A stretch of 64,000 nucleotides of DNA from Mesocentrotus franciscanus (lineage: Eukaryota > Echinodermata > Echinoidea > Camarodonta > Strongylocentrotidae). Location: positions 1,393,495-1,457,494 of the forward strand of contig CP137666.1 in NCBI GenBank assembly GCA_037976565.1. Direction: 5' to 3'. How positions within the stretch are numbered: position 1 is the first letter of the stretch; every line of letters begins with the position of its first letter. Of the stretch, positions 1 to 12,900 are shown piece by piece. The notes under the pieces were generated by a model. The model saw only the letters and a program-made list of their open reading frames with translations, did not search any database and was not told where the DNA came from. A program made the translations under genes and the position numbers.

Positions 1-259
1 TGAAGTTCCATCTAGTTGTCTCGAGCATCCTCCTCGTTTAGACCATTTGTATTTTGTATTATCACACTACATGTATTAACTGGGATATTTACAATGTACA
101 CCTGTACATGTAGAAAGTGAATAGGTTATGGTCACTTGTTGAATGTTTGAGTAATAGCCTGACAGGAGGAATCCCATATTTCTTGAGATTCTCCTTGAAG
201 ATTTCTGTAGCACAATTGCCCAACCATCTTTTATGATGTTCTTCTTTACTTCCCTTCAG

Positions 260-402
260 CATACCACAACTTGCAGGTTGACATGACAGAAGTTGAAGAT
301 CAGGTGAAAGGTCTTGGTATCCCGTTTGTAAACACCCAGGACTATGCCCGAAACATGCTCTTCTCTGGTCTTGATATCCTCCCTGCTACCGCTGATCCAG
401 AG
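260..402 (+). CDS. Plexin 1 exon w1 (juxtamembrane / start of GAP)
   Basis: Acceptor cttcag|, donor gag|gtcagt. It reads MTEVEDQVKGLGIPF then NTQDYARNML and ends TADPE in phase 0. This matches the plexin segment after the juxtamembrane coiled coil (MTEL...GIPF). It starts with two bases of a split codon, the same phase as exon U of plexin 2 (61,933-62,072). Confidence 0.9.
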
Positions 403-3400
403 GTCAGTGTTTATACAACACCTACTAAGATTCTTGCAACCTCATTGGTCAATTCTTAATCACATGACATGCGCTAAAAGTAATGTTGAACGGCATCCTT
501 CTCCAGGCGTGCAATTCCGTTTGATCAATTTGCATCATCGCACGCTGATGTCACTAACGATGTACAAAGTATATGTGAGGTAAGTGACGTCACCGTGCAA
601 TGGTACAAATGGATCAAACAAAATTGCCCTCTGATCATGACGTCACAATAAACATAAAGCATGGTACGCGCATGGTACGCACATGGTTTGCTGCCTGCTT
701 GATAATAGTGCGCGCTCACTATCGGTAATTTCATCGATAAAAAACAAAAAACTTGCAGAGATTTGGACTAGTCTAGGCCTAGGAAAACTGTTCTTTAAAC
801 AAAAAATTGTTTTAAGCCCGTTAACCGTCCGAGGTGTTGTATAAAATAAATAGTGAATGGTCTTTATTCGTGCAATGGAACAAGATTTTGCATTCGGTGA
901 AAGATGAGACGCTCTATTCAACGAGGCGCAGCCGAGTTGAATAGAGCATCTCTTATCTTTCACCTCGTGCAAAATCTTGTACCATTGCACTCATGGCCAT
1001 TCACTATTTGTATAGGTAATATCACATCTCTATTAGTGGCCACCTCTCTATGAAGGCAACCTCTAGAGTGGCCATATGTTTTGTATCCCTCAAGAAAGAA
1101 ATGTGTGTTTGTTGCAGAACCTGTCTAAAAAAGACCACCTTTCTACCGTGTCCACTTTCTCTGTTTCCCTTGGCCTCAATAGATAGGTTTGATTGTCTTA
1201 CATCAGGTGGTTGCTGTATGATTCCACAAACATGGTGGACACCTCCTATGTGTAGGAATAGCATTCTGAAATTGTACAAATAGAATGTTTTGTTCTGTCA
1301 AAAATACTACATCTACGTGTCAACGAAGAAGCTATTATTTTTAGATACACATTAATATTAAGAACAAAGAAGCGAAACATGTTTATGCACATGCACATGT
1401 AAAGCAACTTTTTCCAATGTCAGTAGATTAAAGAGCTACAAACATTTCTGTATTTCTTCATTTATACTATGCATTAGCCAAAGATATGATAATATATATT
1501 AAAACAAACACGACATTATAAGATGGGTAGAAGAATCCCTGCAATCTGACTGGTCAATTACCATGCAGTTTTTTTTACTGTATGCACGCGATATCAACAC
1601 GATATATGCGATATTAGAATCGATAACACCGATATCCCGATTGTTTACATCGTCTGCGCCAAAAAAAAAAAAAAAAATGGCGAAATCACGGCGGCGATTT
1701 GATTATCCAGCTTCTGTCAGAAGAAGAATTATCTAAATTGTTGGATGATTCGGATGCGGCTAGCACGAAAAGTTCAATTAAGTATGGATTCTCATAGTCC
1801 GAAATGTTTGCACAGATCAAGAACGTAAATTTAGGAGACATTTTAACGCCAGAATTGGGCAAACTAGCTGTAGCGTATCATCGTTCTAAACGACTAGGTC
1901 TATGCTTCTGTACATTAAGACTGACGGTGAGTTGTATTGTATACGTAGAAGTCTCTTCAGTACCTTCGCTATGGCATACAACGCCACTTTTTGGATCACC
2001 GTACTTTAGATATCTGTAACGAATTTCAATTCCCCGAGAGCACACGTATGTTTAATGCTGTGTTGGTGAAACTGAAGCGAGAGGGCCTGGGGAGCACCAC
2101 ACATAAAGCCTCAATTTCTGACTCTCTGAGTCTGAGTCTGAGTTAGATTGCACCTCCCCAAAACTCAAAAGGCTTGCAAAACAAAGTGTTTATTGATTTA
2201 AGGACTTTTTTTTGTTTTTAAGGTTTAGATCTAGATCTAGGTCATGACATTTGTTTTCACTAACAACAATCAAATTATGCAAATTTAAAAATCATGCTTT
2301 CTGGTAATTACCGGATGCATGGCTATGGCAAAATCTGTAAAATAACAGATTTGTGTATTTTTGACGATTTTTGGGGCCCCATTTTATAAAACAGATGATG
2401 CACAGGTTTAATTCGTGGGTCAGTGGAATTGTGTGCACGCGGTACCTTTGAATTTGGTCTAAAACCCACTCGCCTGCGCCTCGTGGGTTCAAACCATTCA
2501 AAGGTATCTTGTGCACACAATTCCTACCGACGCACTCAAACCTGTGCATCATTTGTATATTGATGTTTAAATTTTAATACATGCATGTATGAAAGTAATT
2601 TTGAAAATGATTTACTATACATTTATAGTACTTGGATGCAGATCTAGAGCGAGCAATGATCACATTCTCCAGACAGCTGAATAACCCTGACTTCCTCATC
2701 AAGTACATTCAAGAGTTGGAAGAGAGTAGGAAATCTCAGAGGAGAGACCGGTAAATATACACTTCTTTTCTCTAGTTGTGTCCCTTTCTGTTACTCCTGT
2801 CATTGCACAATAACAAACTTGACTGCACTGTGTACCATTTAGGAGGTGTGTGACTTTATGCTGATCAACTTGTTCCTGATGTTTCCTTTGATTTGTATGT
2901 ATTGGTTATGTCCTCAATGAAACATATCTAATAATAGTGGCAAATGTTTTATATCTAGAGAAGCACACTTAATGCATTTATCTCATGAATCAGAGCAAAA
3001 ATGATAAATACTAGGAAAAATTTTATTACTAATTCAAATGAGTTTTATGAGACTAACAAAGACAAAGATATCGTGTTATGTAGGTCTCATTCTGGGGTCT
3101 CATTGCAATGCACATGTACATCAATACAATTGAACAAAGCACCATAGAAAGAAACTGATTATATTCTCCCGCAGAAAGTTGGTATGTGGCCTGAGAAGTT
3201 GATAAACTGACGTTCTTGTTATTTTCAGAGTCAACATCGCGTCACTTATTACAGTTATTCTGGTATCAGAAGGGAACTTTGACTACTTCACTAAGTAAGT
3301 ATTGATATCCTTGATGGTCTTTAATCCTATGGATGTATTTTCATTTCATTCTGATTTTGCAGTGTGATATTTATAAGTTTACCTTATATTTGATATATAT

Positions 3401-6400
3401 GTACAAGTGTATTGATTGAAAACCTTTAAACTGCACAGGCATACCCAGATTGAAAGCACAGTACACTGTAATTCCTGTTGCTCTAGCACTCCCATTTTGA
3501 AAGTATATATTTTTTGATTACCCGGCCCCCCATTATTTTGTTATTGTGTAGTTTATGGGAGAAAAAAAAAAGATATCATATAAAAGATTCAAGTCCTGCC
3601 CAGCATGTCCTTTGGCATGAGATTAATCTGCATTTGTCACTCTCCACCCAGGTGTTAAATGGGTACCTCGTAGGATGTGAACGTTATGTAGTGTGCTTGT
3701 AAAATGGAGCCTGGCCAGAATACTCCCCAGGGAGTGGGGCGCGTGCACTATCATGTTGCGGATTAGCAATTAAATCCGGTGACGGGTAATACTAATTTCA
3801 ATGTAAAATGCTTAGATATCTAGTATTAAGCGCTATACAAATGTAACTATTATTATTATTGCATGTATTAAAGAAGGAGATTTAAATTATTTACAATGGA
3901 AGTGCATCATCACACATACAAAGTATGTGACCGGAATGATTAAGTTATGTTTAAAATAGCTTTATTCATTTCCCTGTTGTTACATTGTTAGCATGTTGGA
4001 AGTGCTTCAAGTAGTTGACATTTGTAGTTGACATTTATTCAAACAGTAAAAATAACAAATACCAACTTAAGAATTCCCTGTAAATCCACATGTACATGTA
4101 CCTTTTTAATACCATTACAATGAATAGGAATACAAGTCTGCACACATAGAATTTGGCTATGCTGGGGACTAAAAACATTCTACATGTTTGTTTTCATTGC
4201 TAAACTGGTTTACATCTACTTTTTCCCTTCAAGGATCCTCAAAAGATTATTGGAAGACCAGATCAGTGATGCATCAGATACCGGCAGACAACTCAAGTCT
4301 CTCTTTCGAAGGTAAACCCATTTCTTGAACTTTTGTATTTTAAACCTAATTGCTACTTTAGCATTGTCAAATAAATGCTAAAAGGCACAGACCTGCTAGG
4401 CTGATCATATCAAAATTTCAGGTGTATGGCTCAATTTTTTTTATGTCAGTCATTCATTTTTATTTCTTAGTGATCTAGCTCTCTAACTTCTGAAATATTA
4501 CTAGAAATATGCATTCTGCTCCTGAAGTATTTGAATTCTAAGGAACTATTGTATTGATGCATTTTTAGTGAGTTATATCCTATTTTACACACTGGCAATA
4601 TTTTTTCCTCATTTTCTTCCAACTTAATCATTCAGATATTTCAAGAGAAGAATTTGTTAATGTTATTTGCTCCATCTTGGCATCTACTAACTGCTATCAT
4701 AAGTACATTGGACATATTTTTTATCATCGTTTTGTTCATTTTGGTCACAGAACTGAAACAATTATTGAAAAGCTGCTGGCCAACTGGTTTTCTCTTTGCA
4801 TGTACCATTATCTTAAGGTATGTTTTATTATCTACATATTTCATTTTGATTATGCTATATGTACTTAATGTGTTATTTCAGACTAATGTTAAATTAATAT
4901 ATAATTGATACATAGTGAAGATAAGAGCAGCGGCTATATGTATATACCTCATAAATGTGCACTATTTGATCTTTGATCACTGTTTTATTACCAACCAAGT
5001 TCATGAAGATATTGCATATATATATATGTCTGATCATCAAATCACATTTTCATACTTGTAAAGCCTTACCTGTAGAATTTGCCTTTACATTACATCTACA
5101 TGTATATTGCTTCAAACAAATTGAAGTATAGTTTGGTACATGTAAATAACATGAGTTATTGATAGTTACATGCACAAGAATTTCATTTTGAAACACTTTA
5201 TATTATGTACTCTTTCAGACAAAATTCTTATTCACATTGCCTATCAGTTTGTTCTTATATAATTTTCTTTTTCTTTATTTTCTTGCCAGAAACATGTTGC
5301 CAAGTCACTGTACCTGTTGTACCAGTCCATCAAGATCCAAGTTGAGAAGGGACCCATTGATATCATCACTGGACAGTCTTACTTCTCACTCAACTTTGAC
5401 TGTCTCATAGAGGAGGATGTTCCTTTTGAAGAAATGGTATATTACAGTTTAATCCTTACATGAGATACTGGGATTGATAAACTCTAAAAGTGTATTTTTA
5501 CCCTATTTCACGATACTTTTTCACATGTGGGATTTTGTGCTAAATTAAATATATGAAGTTTCCACCATGATTTTTCAAACAATGTACAGGAATGTGATAT
5601 TCACTCTCAAAATGGAAATTGTTTTGATGTAAACAGGGTACATGTAGTCTACCATGTAGGCAGGGAGGGGGTGGAGGGGACTGTCATTGCCCCCACCCTT
5701 TGAGTATAGCAAAGTCAATGTCAATTAAAGCTCCCCTTTTGAATTGTTGCATTGATGTGTTTAGCATAGTTGTAATACAAACAGAGGCAAATAAGTTTCA
5801 TTTCAGAGATCAGGGCCCCGTATTATAAAGAGGTGATATCAATCGCAACTATGTACATATATAAGAGATAGGAAACTGCAAAGTTGCAGTCGCAAACTCT
5901 GCAATCGCAGCTCTTTGTAAGACGGGGCCTAGATGCTAGTTTGAAGCTATTGTGTTTTAGAACTAAACGAGAATTAATTGCTCAAAACATGGTATACATG
6001 AACATGTAATTGGTAACCAAGAAATGGAGAACTTAGAATATCTTTTAACTGAGATTTGAACATGTACTTTGAGATTCAGACAAATATTCTGTTTTTGTCT
6101 AAACCCAGTCCTTGTCTGTAGTTGGTGTCAATGGGCAGCATGAGTACTATGTTACTGTCCTCAGCACTGACTGCATCTCTCAAACTAAGCAGAAGATACT
6201 AGATGCAGCTTACAGAAGACAGCATTTTGTCAAGCAGAGTAGAGCTAATGAATTGGATCTTTGTGAGTTACAAATCTATTATTCAATCTATTATTCAATC
6301 TATTATTCAATCATGAGATGTTTTTGTTGTTTTGGCTAGAGTATCCAGAATGCATGTAAATATGTTGTAAATAAATATTTGATGACCGACGTAGCAAGTG

Positions 6401-8342
6401 GAAACTGAAATTTAAACCTGCTAAGTGAGATTTAAATCAAGCTTTGAAGTCTCTTTAAAAACAAATATTGCTGAAGGGTTTTGAGCCTGTTTTAAGAAGT
6501 ATTGATGTTAGTATGTGTTGTGATTTATTATGATGCACACATAATCAAGTTGATTTTGTTTTATGATGGCTATTCACTTTTTGTACCGGGGAACTGATTG
6601 TATAGACTGCCTGTTTATTTTCTTATGTTCCATAACTATTGTACATTTGTCAGAAGTAGAGTAAATCGTTCTGATGCACGTTCCAAAAATTGGCCAAATT
6701 TGGGAAAAGGGTTGACCCTGATAAAATCAACTAGCAGGAATTGTACAATTTGCTATTGCTTTCTTTCTCAGTGTGGTACCATCCTGGAGGAGAGCAGAGA
6801 ATCTTACGTGATCAAGATGAATACAACACACCAACAGATAAATCTATGGCTGTACAAGTAAATACACTCAAGAGTGTCGGGGTAAGCTAGAGTCATCACA
6901 GTTGCTTATTGTCTCAAATAAAGACACAACTTATGTCTATTTATTTTTCGCAGGCCTCTCTTGGGCACAGAAATTGTCTGCAAAACAGCATATTCAAATA
7001 CTTGCAGAATTAATGTGTAGGGAAAAGAACATGCTAATTTTAACTTTGCTATTTCATCCTAGCTAGGCATCATGAACTTGTACAAGGTGACAGGTGTATA
7101 ATTCTGCTCTTAACCTCAGCATGCCACTGTTTCTAGCCAATACCAGCAACAGATTGGATGAGCAGTTGGCACGGGTGCATGTTCCCCTCTCTTAACGCTT
7201 TGGAGACGACGGGCTTCTACAGAAGCGGAGCGAGTTGTTAAGTCTGTGACGACGGGCTTCTACAGAAGCCGAGATATATCCCTAATATGTTGACAAAGAC
7301 AAAAACAGCATATTCAAATACTTGCAGAATTAATGTGTGGGGAAAGAACATGCTAATTTTAACTTTGCTATTTCATCCTAGCTAGGCATCATGAACTTGT
7401 ACAAGGTGACAGGTGTATAATTCTGCTCTTAACCTCAGCATGCCACTGTTTCTAGCCAATACCAGCAACAGATTGGATGAGCAGTTGGCACGGGTGCATG
7501 TTCCCCTCTCTTAACGCTTTGGAGACGACGGGCTTCTACAGAAGCGGAGCGAGTTGTTAAGTCTGTGACGACGGGCTTCTACAGAAGCCGAGATATATCC
7601 CTAATATGTTGACAAAGTTTTCCAGCTTATTATTAGCTATTATGTGCTAAAGTTCTTTGAAGTATTATTTAGATATATTCATTCATCTCACCTATTAAAA
7701 AATAATAAAGTTACGTGGAAAAATATCGAGAAAAAGTGATATCATTTCAACTTTACCCTAAGTTAGTGTTCGGATCGAAAAAGGCCCTCGAAATACCCGT
7801 ACAGCTGGAGGCGGGCGCGTCTGGCGTCCGTTCTATATTCTTGCAAGGATAATTGCTTCGACGAACAGGAACATAGCGCATGCGCAGATCATTTGGAAAT
7901 CTGGCCCAGCTATACAGCTAAGTTACGTAAGAGGAACAATAGACGTGGCCGAGGGTAAAGGTCATTGTCATGGTTATAAACTCCAACAATAGAAGAGCGG
8001 GCATGTATAGATTTTTTCACAATGATCCTTGTATACTGTACAAGTGTACATGTATAGCGGGTTCAGATAACCCTTTTTTTTGGGGGGGGGGTCTTGTTGT
8101 TTTGCAGTTGTCATTACTGTTTTCAAAGAATGGATTACGTTCCGAAGTACTCCCAAATAAAAAATTGTTATGAAACAAATAACGTAGAACCAGATTTTGC
8201 CCTATTTTAAATAATAATTCAAAGATATAACAATCATGCAAGATAAAAGAATGAGCAAAAAGATGTGATGAAGCAAAATGTCACAAACAAACAGATGATT
8301 ATGAGAAATTATTGTTTCTCTCTCTTTTCCTCTCTCTGTATG

Positions 8343-8375
<33 letters not shown>

Positions 8376-9940
8376 CGCTTTCTGAGCGCCATTTTCCATC
8401 TTCATCTCTGCATGGTACTGTTTTCCGTTCCGCTATTTGCTTTTACTCCGAAAGTATTCCTTTTGATCTTGAGATAAATATTATACCGTAACCTCGATAT
8501 GGAGAAGAAAAACACGGAACGAGCGCCTTATGATGTCGAAATAAGAAGAATATTACTGTACAATAATTATAAAAAGTAAAACTTTTGAATGTAAATCATG
8601 ATAAAAAATGGAAACTAAAGAGGAATCCAGAGCAGGTGGGGTTGATCGGAGAGACAAATACCGTAATAATAAATAACAATACGCCCTACTTTCTCCCTCT
8701 CTCGTTTTCTCAATGTCGTTTTCCATCTTCATCTCTCGTAGTGTTTTCTGATCCGCGATTTTTGATGAGATCGCGTTTCGACGTACTCCTAAATAAAAAT
8801 AGCTGATCATAATTAAACGTAGAACCAAATTTGACCCTATCTGAAATATTCATTCAAATATATAACAACCATGGAAAGATAAAGGAATAATACAAATGTG
8901 ATTTAGTAAAATGTCACAGACGAAAAGATGACATGAGAAAGGATTGTTTCTCTCTCTGTTTGTCTCTTTCTTTGTCTCTCACTCTTTATAGCTTTCTTTT
9001 TCCTTTCTCATTTTCTCTCTTTTCTCTCTCTCTCTCTGTATTTCTCTCTTTTTCTCTCGCTCGCTTTTCAGCTCCATTTGCCATCTTCATCTCTGGTACT
9101 GTTTTCCGTTCCGCTATTTGCTTTTATTCCGAAAGTATTCCTTTCGATCTTGAGATAAACTATTATACCATAACCTCGATATGAAGAAGGAAAGCACGGT
9201 AGAGCGCCTGATGATATCGAAATAAAAGAATATTACTGTACAATAATTATAAAAAGTAAAATTGTTGAGTGTAAATCATGATTAAAAAAAAAAAAAGAGG
9301 AATCCACAGCGGGGCGGTTGGTGTTGATCGGAGAGACAAATATCATAATAATAAATAACAATACGTCCAACTTTCTCTTTCTCTCTCTCGTTTTCTCAAT
9401 GTCATTTTCTATCTTCATCTTTTCTGTTCCGCGATTTTTGATGAGATCGCGTTTCGACTTACTCCTAAATAAAATTAGATGATCATAATTATAACGTAGA
9501 ACCAGATTTGACCCTATCTGAAATATTCATTCAAATATATAACAATCATGGAAAGATAAAGGAATAATAAAAATGTGACTTAGTAAAATGTCACAGACGA
9601 AAAGATGACATGAGAAATGATTGTTTCTCTCTCTGTATGTCTTTCTCTATATCTCTTGCTCGCTTTCTCAGCGCCATTTTCCTTCTTCATCTTTGGTACT
9701 GTTTTCCGTCCAAAAGTATTCCTTTCGATCTTGAGATAAATTATTATACCATAACCTCGATATGGAGAAGGAAAACACAGAACGAGCGCCTGATGATTTT
9801 GATATGAGAAGAATATTACTGTACAATAATTATAAAAAGTAAAAATCAGAGCTGGGGGTGATCGGATATTCGGAGAGACAAATATCATAATAATAAATAC
9901 AGTACAGACTACGTCCAACTTTCTCTCCCTCCCGCCCCCC

Positions 9941-9971
<31 letters not shown>

Positions 9972-12900
9972 CCACTGTCTGTATGTCTTTCTCTCTCTGT
10001 CTTTCTGTCAATGTCGTTTTCCATCTTTATCTTTCATGTTGTTTTCTATTCCGACATTTGCTAGTATGCCGGCATCATTCCTACCTTGAGACAAATTATT
10101 ATAACATATCCCTGATAATGTACACAAAATTATACCTTATATTTATTATAGGGAACGAAAATAGAGAACGAGCGACTGATAATGTCGAAATGAGAAGAAT
10201 ACTACTGTACAAAAATTATAGAAGGTAAAGGTTGTGTTTTGAATGTAAATCTTTGTTGCGTCAAAATAAAATGATACGTTCATTTATGTTATTGACAGAA
10301 ATAATATACATCGGACATTATACTTTATCACAAAAGGATTATTTAGAAGAAGGTGGACAACATTATAAGAGAAAGAATAAAACTTTCTCTTTTATTTATA
10401 AAAAAATAAATAGCATAAATACCCTACCAAAACCGAAGAAATCTTGAAGAGGGAGACAAGAAAAAATAAGTATGAAAAGGACACAACAAATTACAACAAA
10501 AAGATAGGATTCTAGAGCGGAAGATGATAGGGGAAATGTAATAGTTTGTAAGTATTGGCAAATTTTGACAATTATAGTTTGTAAGTATTGACAAAGTATA
10601 TACAACCAAAAAAGTATTTTAGACCTATATAGAATATACGAAAAGAGTTATGTCTTAGGTCCCCTACAGCTAAGTTACGTAAGAGGAACAATGAACGTGG
10701 CCAATGGTAAAGTTCGTTGTCATGGTTGTAAACTCAACAATAGAAGAACGGAACGGAAGTTACGTAAGAGGAACAATGAACTTGGCCAAGGGTAAAGTTC
10801 GTTGTCATGGTTGTAAACTCCAACGGAAGGAACGAGTTAACAAAGTTTTATTGACATGATAGGTTGAACGAGAACACAGATGGAGACGAAGACAAATACA
10901 TTGAATTCTTACGTTGTTTGCACTTTTTTCTTTATTGTTTCGTAACATATAATGAATTACTATATTTTCAATATCATTTATTTTCGAATAAATAAAAGAC
11001 TACCAAGACTACGGCGATTAACTCCTTATTAGCCACACCCTTTCAAAAAACAAAAACAACGCGATGCGGAAATAAAACACACTGAAACACAATTCCAATT
11101 TCACGAAATTCCTGACTTATTCAGAGAGGGAGGGGGAAGAGGGAGACAGAGAGAGAGAGAGAGACAGACAGACAGAGACAGACAGAGCCGATAGATAAAT
11201 AGATAGAAAGAGAGAGAGATGATTGTGATGAATTATGATTTTGTTCTAATCTCTGTCATTGATTTAGATCTTTCCATTACAAACAAAACAAATCAAATAT
11301 GCGTACAAAAATTCAATAAATCGTCGCCTGGCTGGCAGAAGGGCGTTAGCTTGAATTTCAGATAAAAAATGATGCTCAAGCAGAAGGGCGTTGGCACTAA
11401 ATCGCCTCAAACTTGTATAAAACTGGCTTATTTCCGACAGAAATTTGCAGCCGTGTTCTACTATAACATTTTTATTACCGTAGTCTTTTAAGTTTTAAAC
11501 CAAATCTCGGGACGGAAAGCATTTTAAATATAAAACAAATCTTTAAATGCGAATAATTCGAAAAGTAGTTTTCGAGTCGCTCGCGCGCTAACGCCCTTCT
11601 GCCACCCGTGTGACGAAATATTTTATTGATACAGCAACCTCATATCAAAATAGGGTTCTAAGAGATGTATAGATAGAGAAAAAATAAACAAAACTAAGCG
11701 GGAGGCAAAAACTAAAACAAAATGAATATTTCAAATTATGAGAAACGAAGTCGAAAGCATTCAAAGTAAATATTATTCTTGTTTTCGAGAGTAAAACAAT
11801 GTTCATATCAAAAATTCATTTCCCAAATAGTCCTATATTTGATTTGCACATTTAAAAGAAAGGGCATTTAGTGTAGATCATGGCATAATGTTGGTCAGGA
11901 TATAGTTACAAAATGTGTCGAAAACCCATGTAAAACGAACGCTTAGGCCTATTATTTATGGCTCGGTTGATAATCAGGCCGAGCTTTAGCAGACGACAAG
12001 CATTGACAATGGGGAAATGAATGGATGTATCGACCGTTCTGCGCGTGCGGCGGTGCTTACGCAATTTGTATTGTGAGTGTATTCAAAAGGAAAGACGTGA
12101 AGCTTCAGCAAAATAAGACGGCAATTTCCCTCAAAAATAACAGACCTTATTTTTCGTATTGATGGACAAAACTTATATTTTTAGAAAGAAAAAAGTCTGA
12201 TCTTTAATTTTTACATTTACTAAAATTCACGAAAATGACTGAATGAGGCGCAATGAGCAATGGAAGTAGAAAGCACCGCCAAATTTTCCATTACTGGCGA
12301 TGTAACTGAAATCGCTTCGTCACAGGGGAAACAATCGCCGTGCGCGGGCTCGCTCTCAAAGGGTTAAAACCCAATTCAGCTTAATACCTTACATAACAAA
12401 AGTAAAATGTACCCCTACAATTGTGTTCTGTGCCACCATAATTATTTCATGTAGATTACATGTGTGATAGAGCAAATCATACAGTGTACATGGAGTAACA
12501 TGTAGTTCAGTCACTTTTTACTATACAGTGTAGACCTAATACCTTACCTATATGTTATTAAAGTTAACTCATTTGTGTATGTTATAATTGAATTTGGATT
12601 ACATTATAATGTACCTGGATGTCTTTTAAACAGTAAACATGTATCCTTGATGTACACAGGTGACCACTGATTGTCGGATGGCGATGATCAATAAAGTTGG
12701 TAATCTTGAAGGCCATACTGGAAGCTATTCACCGGTCTCACCTGGAGCAAAGTCGTTCTACATTTGTAAGTAGCAATTCAGAAACTAGGTTATCAACTTT
12801 GTTTCTGTTTTTGTAACTTCGATTTTGAAAATGATATCTGTTCGATGTAGGTTTGCATTTGATCATAAATGAAGGCATGTTTAAAATTACATATCAAATT

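Larger units (their letters stand above)
403..2628 (+). other. Plexin 1 intron with two foldback elements and a recombinase remnant
   Basis: Intron between w1 and w2. It holds a foldback element (847-1013), a decayed tyrosine-recombinase-like coding stretch (1,677-2,146) after an A-run, and a second foldback (2,386-2,558). No other coding sequence is seen. Confidence 0.7.
6882..12659 (+). other. Plexin 1 intron dense in repeats
   Basis: 5.8-kb intron between w8 and w9. It holds a 320-bp tandem duplication (6,982-7,617), a CT-rich repeat complex bounded by 85-bp direct repeats (7,914-10,829), a GA/GACA simple repeat (about 11,125-11,215), and an element with 18-bp inverted ends (11,333-11,604). 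The rest, 11,605-12,659, shows nothing I can name. Confidence 0.7.

Noticed and set aside
8202..10024. Arg/Glu-rich or Ser/Leu-rich open frames over the CT tracts
   Set aside because: They are translations of (CT)n simple repeat on either strand, with no domain and no splice context.
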